A stretch of 64,000 bases of DNA, taken from NCBI GenBank assembly GCA_037043455.1, contig JAWPHD010011247.1, positions 1-64,000 of the forward strand. The letters run 5' to 3'. The position numbers and the translations under genes were made by a program. Of this stretch, positions 22,540-33,599 are shown in pieces (within the stretch, counting starts at the first letter, position 1; each line of letters opens with the position of its first letter). Below the pieces are notes generated by a model. It was not told the origin of the DNA. It made no database searches and saw only the letters and a program-made list of their open reading frames with translations. This DNA is from Cyrtodaria siliqua. Its lineage: Eukaryota > Mollusca > Bivalvia > Adapedonta > Hiatellidae.

Positions 22540-23055
22540 CTATCAACCAGGATCCGGTGCCGAAGATACAGATTGTGTCCGTTGCCAGAATCTCGAGCAT
22601 TTTTTACAAAGCAACCAGGGTCCGGTGCTCTGAAATTTAGACATGATGTAAATATTTGCAGATGTTAAGACTAAACAGTTATCTTTATTGAACAACAGCA
22701 GTTGCAAACCAGTTTGGGAACACATTAAATCAGTCAGAGAGAACATAACATTATGGAAGTTTGGCTTTTTAAAGTCATCAACTTTGTATCGACCGGTTAA
22801 GAGTAAGCTTGTCAGGAATTATTCTGCATTTGTTGTACATAAAGAAAATGTATTTCGAAGGATATGATATTCAAAAGTTCCGTCGCATAAAGTTTTTCTC
22901 TTATACATACGATACTGTATCTTTATGTTCGAACTTTTTGACACCAGTGTCCATTTTCCCTCTGTTTTTTACCAACCTGGGTCCGTTACAAGTGCAACCA
23001 GAATCAAGGTAACGCAGTTTTGAGCATACATGGTCCGTTACGTCTGTCCACCGTG
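22540..23055 (-). repeat. Right subterminal motif cluster
   Basis: Inverted counterparts of the left motifs: caaccaggatccggtgcc near 22548, gcaaccagggtccggtgc near 22611, accaacctgggtccgttac near 22972, and two more before the right terminus. Confidence 0.5.
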
Positions 23056-23125
23056 ATATTAGCAGTGAGCCTTCGCGATTGAGCATATCTATGTAAAGTA
23101 ACTTAATTAATACAAAATTGTTAAT

Positions 23126-23208
23126 CGGCCTCCGTAGCGCAGTAGGTTAACGCGCTGTCTTGGTATGCTTTCAAGGTTGCGGACGGGGTTCTAGCCCGGG
23201 CCTTAGTA
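23126..23208 (+). mobile_element. tRNA-like SINE head
   Basis: GGCCTCCGTAGCGCAGTAGG resembles a tRNA 5' end with an A box, and GGGGTTCTAGCCCGGGCC gives a T-arm and B box. Acceptor pairing is only partial (GGCC with GGCC), and a T-rich tail follows, so it is a SINE or tRNA pseudogene rather than a tRNA gene. Confidence 0.5.
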
Positions 23209-24146
23209 CTTTTTAAAACATTTTTTTTTATGAATTTACTTTTATGAAGAAGTAGTATTCAAATGCCTTTCACATTCGTCAGATTTAAATATTAACAAAC
23301 ATTTGTATAATAGCACGCATACAAGCACGGTTTACGCACGCACCCACAAAAGCTCGCAAGCAAGAACGATCCTTTTTCCTTTACAAATTGTGACTCTTAT
23401 TATTTTCCGAAGAAGCTCCGGAATTGAAAAGTGTAACTGAAGGATAGACGGATGGGTGACCTTCATGTGTATACCCCTTCCTCATATCCTGAAAACTACG
23501 ATTTGCGAGAAATAATATTGCTGGTCTTTTTCCAACAAAAGAAAATTCCATCTATATAACTTAATTTCAACAGTCTCATTGTAAACAATAATTTCTCCCT
23601 ATCCTGAGTCAACACTTGAGCATGTATTTCACGTTACACGCTATTGGCTACCGATACACGCTCTCTGTATATGTATACATGTATAATATGTGTGTGATTT
23701 TGGATTATTTCAAGGATATTTTAGGAAATAAGTATATACAATATATGGAACATATGTGGAATACGCGGGTAAGTGTTTTTAATTCTCTACATAGTTATGT
23801 ATTATACGTTATGCCTTACGCATTTTACTTGTTCCCTTTCGTTCAACAATACAAACATGTATATAGTTACATTGCAGGCCATTAAATATCCTAATCGAGT
23901 TGAATAGTCTGTAGTTATCGGATATCTGAGCGAATTGCTATATAAACGTTTAGGCTTATATACCCGTAATCGCTGGGTGGTACAATTTCAAAGTTACCGA
24001 AGCGTTTATCACGCCTATTATGCAAATGCCTCGATGTACGCTATGACAATATACTAGCCTAAACAATGTAGAACTTCATCTATAGGCGTTCTTATGTTTA
24101 AAATAACTTGAAATTGTATTATTTTATCGGGATTGTGTAGCTTTAA

Positions 24147-24735
24147 ATGAACTGCCCACTTATCTTTGGTCCATTCCTGTAACTCAGCATAACGCTCGAA
24201 CCGTAACAAGTAACTGTCCATGTTATCTTTGTCAGCATCAAAGTATGGTAACTTCGAACCTTTTAACTTCCCAGAATAACTATCTTTCCCTTCAGTTGTA
24301 CTTTCCTTACTATGTGTCTTAGCTGCTTCCAAATCTAAAGCTAACTTATGCTCAAACTCTTTTTGCTCCCTTTCCATTATTATCTTAACCTTAGCTAGTC
24401 TACCATCTGTTTCGAACCTCTCATGTTCTAACTCTTGCTTCTCCTTTACTATTCTACTTTCTAATTCTACCTTCTCTTTATCATCATCTCGCTTCTCTTT
24501 AGCTAACCTACCTTCTAATTCTAACTTCTCTGTGGATAGTCTACTTTCTAATTCTAGCTTCTCTTTAGCTAATCTATTTTCGAATTCTAACCTATCTTTC
24601 TCTTCATCCCTTTCCCGCTTTGCTAATTCTCTTTCCTTAAGTCTAAATTCCCTTTCCCTAGCCTGTTCGTCTTTAACAAAGGTTCTCCTTACCCATTTCC
24701 GTAAGATCCGTTATGGACGTCATGTCTATAGACAT
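24147..24735 (-). pseudogene. N-terminal Gag of element 2
   Basis: Continues gag beyond the TTAA insertion. It encodes MSIDMTS at the start (ATG complement at 24733-24735), the charged coiled coil, and GSKLPYFDADKDNMDSYLLR up to WAVHL. A 26-bp deletion near residue 20 relative to element 1 shifts the frame. The coiled-coil repeat number is smaller than in element 1, so that region is length-variable. Confidence 0.85.
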
Positions 24736-25404
24736 TGTGAACTACACACTACAATAATTACAATACACACGTCACTAATAATTCTACTCAACTAACTACT
24801 AATGGTAAGTCACTGTGTCCTCAGTAAATACCTGGGCATCATCATAGGACAAGTTACATACACATTTGTACTAGCGCTAACTACTAACGGTTATGTATAG
24901 ATAGTATCTAGCTTCCACAAAATATATACACTACATAAAATATCTTAATTTGATATTGGACATAAACCTTAAACAATCATCGAAATGTGTATAACATGTA
25001 CATGTATATTTACTTCTCCCATCAATATAAGTATACTCGAGTGTCACAACATGAGTAGAACGTCTTGTTCGCCAACCTAATTGGATACTATATGTATATC
25101 AAGGGAGGTAAAACAAACACCCAAATTATTGAGCAAAAGTGCCTCAGACCCACTCGTGTAGACCACTGCGACCTCGCGCCAAGGAAAGAACGGACAAAAC
25201 AACAGTTTGGACTCACCCTACCCTTGTCGTGTCTTGACTTGTCTTCCAAGCTGTGGCCGTGATCGTCGACAGTCGCCTTGATGGATCAGAGGGTGGTACA
25301 CAATTCTAAAATAATAAGTAGAGATTTAGTATATCATAATAAAGATCACTTATTGATTCTTTCCCTCCGTAGTCGCCCAAAATCCCGCTACTCTGAAAAC
25401 CAGT
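24736..25404 (-). other. 5' leader of element 2
   Basis: Nearly identical to 8029-8698, including the 'ctgaaaaccagt' boundary with the LTR. No coding sequence. Confidence 0.7.
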
Positions 25405-26969
25405 TGTCACAGGATGACCTTAGTGGTTGGGCTATCTCAGGAAAGAATCAATGACGGTGAATGCATTTACATAAGTTTAATGCAACTTTTAAAATATGTT
25501 TAATATATATACAATGATCTAAAAAAACAAGCGAATACACAAATGAACTATGAAAAGAATGTTCTCCTGAACGTTTAAGACGTTCTTAGTATTGCTATAA
25601 ATACTGAATGTCTAAGACACTAAAGTGTTGTTAAAGCTATAACAATGTTGATCTAGCGCGATAACTGTGATGCGCGAGAGCTCATGAAGATGATGATGCG
25701 CGAATTCAATGGATGATTGTCATCAAATGCCTTCTGTAAGGGTTGATGACGCGATGCAATGATAGTTAATCTCCACTGAGATTGTGAATGATATTCCTCC
25801 AGTGAGGACTGGTAACGGGCCCACCTTGTGTCCCGGGGGTTGTCGTTAGTAAAACCTGGCTGCGCAGGTACGGGGACCGTCTCCACCGCTTGTAACGTTA
25901 ATCGTGGAAGCTTAGCTCCACTCCTGGATATCCAAACCTAGATGGCTTACTCCAACCCTGGAATGCTTATATCCTGGATGGCTTATATCCTGGATGGCTT
26001 AGGCTGTAATTATACATACGTTTAAGATGTCGGTTGACAAACATAACAATCTTGCATAAATATCATTACCCAAACAAATCATTATTCAATCAATATATGT
26101 AAGCTGTACTAATGGTGAGTAGCAATGTATACATATTCTACAACGCCATGTATACGCTATGCACGTCGCTGTTAATCAATGCCCCTAGTACATGTAATAT
26201 AAACATGATCAAATTACTCATATATTACACTCACTGAGTTACGCATGCCCGCATTTATTCTTGTCACTCATCTCATTGTTAACTAATGTTAACAATCGTG
26301 TATTACAATCACCGAGTTATACGCCAACGTTAACTAATGCACCTATTATCCACTGTTATCAAATTAATATTGTTTTACAATTAATGATCAATTACAATAA
26401 TTACATCTAATAAAGTAACTTCAAAATCATATGCGAGTCTAAAGTTATGTTTGAGAAACATCAATGCTAACCGGATGTCGTAACCGCCAAACAAGATGGC
26501 GCCGCCCACTGAATACAAATATACGATAAAAGTTTAATAAAATTACTAACCACATGTTGCCTATGAATTTTGCCGCCCAATCTCTGCTCCAACAAAGTAC
26601 TATCGATGATCCCGGCGATAGCTAGAAGACAATGGGTTTTATAGCAAACATTACGCCCAAATCATTATTTCCCCCGTTCAGTCCGTGACAAACGTGGCTA
26701 AATCTACAGTATTGAATCTACACGAGAGGCCCCTTATACAATTTTGCCGTTTAAGGAAAATATACCTATACGTTTACATGCATTAGCACAAAACTAAACT
26801 TATGACACGGCCTCTCTGGTGGCCACTGAAAATGTGCACGCTTTTACGTGTTACATGAATAGATCATGAATATTGTGAAATTGTTTCACCTCGAACAATA
26901 GATTTTGGGTGTAACTGATAACAAGACCTATATACGACCAGTACGCTCTACCCGTGACATTTTGTGACA
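25405..26969 (-). mobile_element. 5' LTR of element 2 (right end of the array)
   Basis: 1565 bp bounded by TGTCACAGGATG and, on the minus strand from 26969, TGTCACAAAATG. It is the homologue of 8699-10367 with fewer internal short repeats. The external flank is GCACTGGTG. Promoter elements cannot be assigned with confidence. Confidence 0.85.
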
Positions 26970-27640
26970 GCACTGGTGACACTCATGATGATAGGGGTCG
27001 CCTTGCCAGCCCTCTACGCCATTACTGGTATCACCTTATTCGCGTAGGGTGGTCAGTACTGGTATTACTGAACTGATTCATTTGCGGTTTAGTAGCTTGA
27101 GTGTCATTTGACCGAGAGTGAGGATGTCTCCTGCGTCCCGTCACAGCACACATCATCTGATGGCCACACCGAAGTTTGAAGTCAGAAGTCCGGAGCCGAG
27201 AGCTACACCGCCACAGCGGATCGACGCCGAGGATAGAAGACTGAAAACCGAAGAAGGAAAATGGCCATCGGGTGGTGTGTGCAGCACAGGAGTCATACCG
27301 GGATGGGTGTGGCCCTAAAGGGTATCGTTTCCAGTAGCGGATGTAGACAGCACCACCTAGACGTCGTCCAGAGCCCCCACTTCACCGCCACAGTGAAAAC
27401 CACAGAGCGAAAGCGACAACTACCAACATACGATCAACAGAGACGACTACACAGCAACACAGCAGCACCAGATCAACCAGATCAACCAACACTCATCTAG
27501 AACAGTCCAGACTCTTTTGTGCCCATCGCTTCAGGGATACCTTGTCGTGTTTGTTGGTGGAGGGACTTTAAACCTCAGAACTACACACGCAGGAAATCCT
27601 TTACTGTATATACATCGAACAGTTACCTATACAGAGGTAG
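26970..27640. other. GC-richer unassigned segment
   Basis: Flanking DNA right of the retrotransposon array, clearly richer in G and C than its neighbours. It has overlapping short open frames without recognised motifs. It resembles the leader of some retroelement but has no diagnostic feature. Confidence 0.35.
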
Positions 27641-27664
27641 CAGTAATTTTTACAGAAACAAATA

Positions 27665-27755
27665 AAAAGTTAGCTCCTTTTGGGGCTCGAACACACGACC
27701 TTCTGATTTTAAGTCCTGTGCTGTATCCACTGAAGTACAACCTACTTGAGAAAAT
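27665..27755 (-). mobile_element. tRNA-like SINE head
   Basis: The minus strand reads GTAGGTTGTACTTCAGTGG (A-box-like), an anticodon-arm region with CTTAAAATC, then GTGTGTTCGAGCCCC (B box) and AGCTAACTTTTT, which looks like a Pol III terminator run. The arms pair imperfectly. Confidence 0.5.
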
Positions 27756-28004
27756 AGTATACAAACTACCATTTATTATGAGGCAAAACAACTAAAGATG
27801 GATCAGTAAATATGCATTCCATATTGTCGCACGTGTAAATTAACATTGCCTGGTGTAATACTGCATCTTATCAATATGAAACTAATACTTCGCCTCAAAT
27901 CAACCATATCTCGACTTGTTATTTAGCGCTTGATGAGCTTGTGTGCGTGCTCTTGTTATTATGTAATGCCTATCTAGTGTTAAAAATGCTACACAATACC
28001 AATA

Positions 28005-28080
28005 AATAGCAGTGGTCTAGAGGTTCAGCGTACATCTTTCAAATCTGCAAGGCTGTAGTTCAAATCCCGTTCCGGGCAAC
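28005..28080 (+). mobile_element. tRNA-Glu-like SINE head
   Basis: AGTGGTCTAGAGGTTCAGCG resembles the tRNA-Glu A-box region, followed by GTAGTTCAAATCCCGTTCCG as a B box. A T-rich run follows at 28081-28088. Stems are incomplete. Confidence 0.5.
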
Positions 28081-28280
28081 TATTTTTTTATCACATATAT
28101 TCTCGATGTTACCTGTAATAATGCTACCTAAATAAAAATGTGAAATTTTACATATCGATTTATTTTTATATACCGACTTTTGGGGTGTTCGTCGATTTGA
28201 AACTACTTCACACGTGACTAATTCATATTCATGAGTTATTACCAGTTAAAATAGGGACTGTACAGCTTTAATAGAATTTT

Positions 28281-28411
28281 TCTAAGTTCAAGGCCTGAAA
28301 CAATACTTCATATTGACTAACCGATTATAACTGATGATTGATCGGTTACCGGTACACCCTACAAATGGTAACCAATTACCGATTTTAAATTTCTACTGAT
28401 TGCCCATCACT
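28281..28411 (-). mobile_element. Partial inverted copy of the hAT-type MITE
   Basis: Reverse complement of the left part of 28573-28981, including 'tattgactaaccgattataa' and the terminal 'gcccatcacta'. Together the two copies form a loose inverted pair around 28420-28570. Confidence 0.65.
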
Positions 28412-28572
28412 AGTAAATGACAGATGACATAATTTGGATCTTGCCTTGTTTTTGCAGCGTATTAGCACAATTTTGAAATGAACTTCACTTTTCGGTTTAT
28501 GGAGCTAATTGCTCAAACATCTGGCATACCTGAATAGAAAATGGCTATTCTGTGGTCTAAAAATACACTGAT

Positions 28573-28981
28573 TAGAGATGGGCAGTCGGTTGAAATTTAC
28601 CAGCGATCGGTTGGATGTAACCGATCAATCATCGGTTATAATCGGTTAGTCAATATGAAACATAACATGTGTTTGTTAATCTGAGTTTGAGGCCTTGAAC
28701 TTATAATTATTACTGATTAATCAGGTATTCTTTCCTGTCTTGTGTCTTATACCATTGCCATTTCAACAGCAAAATAATTATAATTGATATAAATGTGTTA
28801 TTTGTTCATTTTCACAAGTGTGGTCTCATGGAAAATCATGTTTATTTCTATTTTGAACATTAAGTGCATTTTTACATGCAGCCGATGATCCATTATAGAC
28901 TTTCATAATCGATCATAATAATCGGATGTCTCTGTAACTGATGATCGATTCGGTTACAGTCGAATAATCGGTACATCACTA
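28573..28981. mobile_element. hAT-type MITE with 8-bp duplication
   Basis: 409 bp, flanked on both sides by ACACTGAT (28565-28572 and 28982-28989). Ends are TAGAGATGGGCAGTCGG and the inverse of TAGTGATGTACCGATTA, matching the TAGNGATG style of hAT MITEs. The interior is AT-rich with repeated CGATNATC/ATCGGTTA words. No coding sequence. Confidence 0.8.
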
Positions 28982-29138
28982 ACACTGATGATATGTTATC
29001 TTTCTGGCACTGATTATGATTTTATCATTTATCATACCTCCCATTAGGCACATTATTGTTGATAATATACGAACAGGTTAATAATATAAACAGTATATTT
29101 AAGAATTGATTCACTAATTTTCAGTATTCCTGGGGTTT

Positions 29139-29241
29139 TAACGACGGCAGTGGCTGGCAAATTTACCATAAAATGCAAAGTGAATGGAAAATTTACCATA
29201 AAGCTATTTATGGTAAAGTTGCCACTCACTACCACCGTTCA
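29139..29241. repeat. Short foldback hairpin
   Basis: GTGGCTGGCAAATTTACCATAAA is mirrored by TTTATGGTAAAGTTGCCACTCAC, with one extra internal TTTACCATAAA copy. Possible tiny foldback MITE. Confidence 0.65.
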
Positions 29242-29890
29242 AATCCCAATATTTACATTTCTATTGCATTGACCTTAAATGAAACATGTTTATTTGTTGC
29301 ATTTAAATTACCAGTGAAAAAAACGTTTACGTTTTGGGCAGGGCTAAAACAAACAAGGTGTAGTTTATTCGTTTGAATAATTGTTTTTGTTGTATAACAT
29401 AACCGTAAACGTGTCTTGACGTTCTCATGCTAACTGTCGTAAGTTGCTATAAAAAAGTGTGCAAGGTTGGCAACGTCACTATTTACCAACAGTATGCATA
29501 ACAGGTTTAAAACAATATTTTTAGCACAATTACATATAAATTTACATGAGTAAAGTCTGAATAACATACAGAACAAACAAACTGTACATAAAAGGATTGA
29601 ATTCAATATTTCAATATTTTTACGGGGTATGAAAAACATGTAGCTAGTTTAAAGTTAGCGAGAAGTGCCTCGGACTTCACACACTTTAAACTAGCCTAAA
29701 TGTTTTTCTTAGCCTGTCGAAAGATCGAAATACTGAATTAAATCCTTAAAAAATGATGACATTCGCAAATCAATTCTTCAATGGATTCATCTAGTCTTTC
29801 ATATGCATGACTGCAGTACATGCTTGTTAACATCCCTCTGCCAGGGAATATTTTCCTTTTTGCAGTGTTAAACAGTAGCTTCTTGAACAG
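29242..29890. other. No gene recognised
   Basis: AT-rich. A stem-loop with arms CTAGTTTAAAGT / ACTTTAAACTAG lies at 29643-29694. Nothing else stands out. Confidence 0.5.
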
Positions 29891-29899
29891 ATATTGTTT

Positions 29900-29975
29900 A
29901 ATGGCTTATCAACACATTATCTAACGTTATTTAGAGCCGCCCGAGGCAGAGGAGAAGGATATATAGGAATCATAA
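29900..29975 (-). mobile_element. 3' fragment of the tRNA-derived SINE
   Basis: The minus strand matches the SINE tail: CCTATATATCCTTCTCCTCT, GCTCTAAATAACGTTAGATAA, TGTTGATAAGCCATTA. The head is absent. Confidence 0.65.
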
Positions 29976-29989
29976 AACCTTTAATACAC

Positions 29990-30130
29990 AGGACTGCCCA
30001 CTTTATGTCTGTTGCATCATTGGCCGGGACAGTAAAGAAGCTACGTCTAAAATTTCTCTCCTCTCACAGCTACGGGTTTGAATCCCATACATGCCAGATC
30101 TCCCGCATTTTCCGGTAGACTAACGGATTT
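29990..30130 (+). mobile_element. Possible tRNA-derived repeat with B box
   Basis: CATTGGCCGGGACAGTAAAG followed about 45 bp later by CTACGGGTTTGAATCCCATAC resembles a degenerate A box and B box. The sequence downstream has reiterated TTTGCCG/TTTGCGGTAATTTGC words (30180-30235). Low certainty. Confidence 0.3.
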
Positions 30131-30917
30131 GCCTTTGATTTACCGATCACACGGAAGCCGTTCAAAACCTCCCGGAAATCAATTATTTGCCGAGGATGGT
30201 TAATTGCCTGTAATTTGCGGTAATTTGCAATACACAGCACGTGATTAGCCCATGTCAAACAGCTGTCGCGTCTATAATCGATCAGGGCGGGGTTACGATC
30301 GTGCAACCAACCAATGAAATTGCATCTAGCGACATGCGGCACACGACAAGATTTATTGAAATATGGCCGGTTATACCGAGAAGGATTTTGCCGAAATCGG
30401 CACTTTTTGATCGATGCATTCAGTAAAATTGTCTATTTAAAATGTTTTATCCTCCACCATATTACAACTTAACCAGTCTTTCATAATTGCAATACATTTT
30501 AATGATAACAAACACCAGTTTTTCCCCATTTAATTTGCCAATTTCACGCATTTAATTTGCCAATTTCACGGCGTTTTGTGAAAAAATTGTGTACCTCAAC
30601 ACCGGTTATTATGTTTCCGGGTTTCAGAGGACAGGTTTAAAACGCGGCTCTCAAAATCAGTGTAAAAGCCGGGCATAAAAAAAAATGGGAGCGGACGTGG
30701 ATGATAATCTAGCAATTAATTTATTACGGCATAATGAATATACTGGTACTGTTATTTGTTTTCATCTATTGTATATATATAGATAAAATGAAGTACAAAA
30801 TAAAATTAGCAATTGTATTCATTATTTGAAAAAATGCGATGGTTCCATGGCGTTACGTAAATCTCCCTGACTTGGAAGTCCAATCTGTCTGATGTGATGC
30901 TGGAAAATTAGGCATCT

Positions 30918-30983
30918 ATGGAATCCCACTGTGAGCTTGACTTGTCAAGTGAGAAAGTGTCGCTTATCACAGACGGCTGGAGG
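30918..30983 (+). pseudogene. Possible hAT transposase exon fragment
   Basis: A short frame ending LSSEKVSLITDGWR followed by a GTAAAA donor-like sequence. The (S/T)LTTDGW block is typical of hAT transposases before the catalytic core. Only about 20 residues are visible, so this is tentative. Confidence 0.3.
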
Positions 30984-31189
30984 TAAAAAGAACTGGTTCT
31001 ACTCAAGAAAAATAAATTGGCCTGCCTCTAAACAAAATTTGTTAGACCGTCATAACTGTTATATAGCCTAACATGTGCTAACATGACGTAAACATAACAC
31101 ACCATTCAAACAGTTAAACTGTTTATGTCCATATCAAAAATACAAAGCTAAGAAATTAAACGTCTTCCCCATGGGCACATTGAAACACC

Positions 31190-31314
31190 CAGTGGTACAA
31201 GAAAGATCTCTAGGAGAAGAACATAAGTATTTTACTTTCGTTCTAATCCTTTTTCTGCTATTGTGTACAGATTCCATTCTGTAATAATAATGAGAAATAA
31301 AATATGTTTAAACC
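31190..31314 (+). mobile_element. 5'-truncated LINE 3' tail
   Basis: Matches the 3' end of the LINE at 57265-57388: AAGAAC, TTTCGTTCTAATCCTTTTTC, GTGTACA, then AATAAAATATGTTTAAACCA. Only about 120 bp remains, the usual outcome of aborted target-primed reverse transcription. Confidence 0.75.
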
Positions 31315-32085
31315 AAGTAAGATCTACCATGCTGTTTCACAACCTTTAAAAAATTAAGACGTTTTAAGACAAATGCTATCAATCGCGGTTGCTGAATCGA
31401 TTATATACGTTGTTTCTTTTGTGTTGTATTTAATATCTTTTATATTTTTCAGTGCCATTTCTGCCTTAATTAAGCTGCATGCATAGATGTCCTGAATGTT
31501 CAAGAATGTCCAAGAAAAGAATATAGTATACGCCAGTCTTCCATTGTTTGTGGTTGTTTATGACTGCGTTTTGCTTTAAGTAGAACACAGCATTAATAAC
31601 CTGCAACGGATGGCTTGAAAATCAACTTACAACCAAACTAAAAAGGATTGGATGTACCATTAATGAGGCGCTGTTATCTTTGGTTGATGGATACAAGAGT
31701 TTGAATAAGTGATGTACCAAGCAATCAATTGTGGCCAACGATCAGTTATTTAGTAATTGATATTAAGTTATGACATTCCACAAGAGATCATTGCAAAAAA
31801 ATAGAATTTTATTATCGCTGAGAACAAAAACAAAACATACAAGCTACTTCGTCAAAAATCAGTCGGATTACCACTATCTCAAATTAGTACATAATATTTA
31901 TTTTTTTATACATTGATTACAAAGAAAGCTACATAGCTTACACAAATCACTCTGGAATGCACAGATGATGGTAACCTCTCGCGTTAGAGACAGGGAAGCG
32001 AACCCGAGCTGCATTCGTCTAGTGACATTGGTGAGAAGTGAGTGAGTTCGAGTACCTTACCCAGACATGATTTGATAATTTGTAT
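31315..32085. other. No gene recognised
   Basis: AT-rich. A sequence near 31960-32035 (ctctcgcgttagagacaggg) may be a degenerate repeat. No coding or RNA gene supported. Confidence 0.5.
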
Positions 32086-32166
32086 CGCATCCATGGTTGA
32101 GAGGGTAAAGACGCTGCATTGGAAACCATCTCAATGCTGCGGGTTCGAATCCCACTGGGAGCTCCA
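32086..32166 (+). mobile_element. tRNA-Ser-like SINE head
   Basis: ATGGTTGAGAGGGTAAAGACG (A-box region), GCATTGGAAACCATCTCAATGC (anticodon-arm-like with GGA, Ser-type) and GCGGGTTCGAATCCCACTGG (near-perfect B box). The acceptor arms do not pair well, so a functional tRNA is unlikely. Confidence 0.55.
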
Positions 32167-32764
32167 CTTGTAAGTGTTGATTCTTACGGACGACGGACGT
32201 ATACAGTACATGTCTTACATGTTCTACCCAGGAATAAGTGAGTGGTCGGCTTCCACCACTAAAAAAAGTTGACCGTCATACATAGCCTAAAATATGCTGG
32301 AAAATGACATTACACACCAAACAAACAAAAACAGACTTAAGTTTTATTTCAATTGTCCTTAATAAAAATGTTCTTGTCTAGTCCATGTGGTAAGTAGCAT
32401 ACACATTTAGGGGTCCTTTGTTCAAGGTCATGCAGTTTTCATTTCCAGTCATACTCCTAAACCCTTTTCTTCTTCTCTTCTTTTTCATCTTCCAAGTACA
32501 AAGTTGGGATTTTCATAGATAATAATTAGCTCTTGAAATAATGAAACGCAACCTTATTTGCGTATGTGTTTTCAATAGACCGTGTGTTGCACATTAAAAT
32601 AATGGTTATATGTTCAAGGTCAATTTGAATACTGATGTAATTTTGGTGTTCATTTGAATAAGCTGTCCAACAATTTCAGATAATGGGGTGAAACTGTTAC
32701 CTTATCATTAATATTCTGGGAGTGCACCAAACAACTATGGGCTTTTAAGTTTAAGGTCAAATAG

Positions 32765-33050
32765 TTTGGATTTGTAACCGGAGGCCCCGGGTTCAATCCT
32801 CCGTGGTGCCACTGAGTTTCGTCGGTGTGTTCTTGGGCAAGGCACTTTCCCTTAGCCTCGTCCGTCGGATGGGGACGTAAACTGGGTGGTCCCGTGTATC
32901 TGTCTATCCTCCGAGCATGTTAAAGAACCATAGGAATCTATTCGATAATAAGAGTAGGGCACGGTTCCCGCATTCCTATGTATCCTTCCCCTCTCTCTTG
33001 GGTAGCTCTAAATAACCTATACTGTGTTGATGAGCCGTTAAACAACATTC
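32765..33050 (+). mobile_element. tRNA-derived SINE, copy 2
   Basis: Begins at about GTAACCGGAGGCCCCGGG with the B box GGGTTCAATCC. Then come CCGTGGTGCCACTGAGTTTC, the mollusc-type central domain CTTGGGCAAGGCACTTTCCC, the ATGGGGACGTAAAC block, a CCTCCGAGCATGTTAAAG block, and the 3' tail GTTGATGAGCCGTTAAACAA. Non-coding; mobilised by a LINE. Confidence 0.8.
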
Positions 33051-33190
33051 AATTCCGTTCAAGCATCTTGCGCAAGACATTTTCCCTTGACTTAGTCTGT
33101 CTGATGGGGATAGTAAATAGAAGGTCCAAACAACCAAAGGCGATCCTGTCTGCATGTTACATACTTATTACAATGTTTCTGACAGTAAGA
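33051..33190 (+). mobile_element. Second, diverged partial SINE in tandem
   Basis: Directly after copy 2 the central domain recurs in diverged form: TTGCGCAAGACATTTTCCCT, GATGGGGATAGTAAATAG and CCTGTCTGCATGTTA. This suggests a dimer or a second insertion joined at the tail. Confidence 0.6.
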
Positions 33191-33202
33191 GTAGGGGGAT
33201 GT

Positions 33203-33576
33203 CACGAAACACCAAAATCTACCTATTTCCCCCGAATCCACCCAAATCTTCACCAAATCTACCCCTAAACTACCAAAATCCACACCAAATCTACCTTATA
33301 TGCTTTTACAATGATGTTATTGTACCAAATATCAAAAATAAAATAATTTTCTTTACGATTTCTGCGTTATTTTTTTACACATTGTGATAACAAAATAAAT
33401 GATTAACAAATAATAAACAACTACATCTTCATACTGCTCAATGATGTTTTTTGTTTTGATATTTTTTACAACAACATCGATGTAACACCATATAAGGTAG
33501 ATTTGGTGTGGATTTGGGATATTGAGGGGTAGATATGAATGGAATAGGGGAAATAGGTAGATTTGGGTGTTTCGTG
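33203..33576. mobile_element. Foldback element with ~100-bp arms
   Basis: Left arm from CACGAAACACCAAAATCTAC and right arm ending GTAGATTTGGGTGTTTCGTG. The arms are also complementary through ACCAAATCTACCTTATATG / CATATAAGGTAGATTTGGT near 33290 and 33480. The central ~170 bp is AT-rich. No target duplication was confirmed. Confidence 0.7.
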
Positions 33577-33599
33577 TAACTGGTAGCAGGGCAGAGTTC

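Larger units (their letters stand above)
19991..23055. mobile_element. Nested DNA element with CACGGTG termini and ATATT duplications
   Basis: The left end CACGGTGGACAGACGTAACG (19991) matches the inverted right end (CGTTACGTCTGTCCACCGTG, ending 23055). Similarity runs about 75 bp per arm, with the first 23 bp identical. ATATT flanks both sides (19986-19990 and 23056-23060). Repeated GGAYCCTGGTTGC-like motifs point inward from both ends. CAC-initial termini plus a 5-bp duplication fit the Transib/RAG-like group, whose consensus begins CACWATG, but no transposase was found. The element carries a SINE at 21690-21975. Confidence 0.65.
18699..24142. mobile_element. 5.4-kb TTAA-target DNA transposon in gag of element 2
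   Basis: Ends are perfect 21-bp inverted repeats beginning AGCTACACAATCCCGATAAA at 18699 and its complement ending at 24142. TTAA flanks both ends (18695-18698 and 24143-24146). The uninterrupted element 1 has one TTAA at the same gag position. Beyond 21 bp the two ends share nothing obvious. No transposase was recognised inside, so it is non-autonomous. It hosts a nested element (19991-23055), a GA-rich tract and tRNA-like sequences. The TTAA target fits piggyBac, Kolobok or Sola3; the terminal AGCT does not by itself decide. Confidence 0.85.

Noticed and set aside
23126..23208. Functional tRNA gene
   Set aside because: A- and B-box-like text is present, but the acceptor stem does not pair and a SINE-like tail follows. 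The same applies to the other tRNA-like heads.
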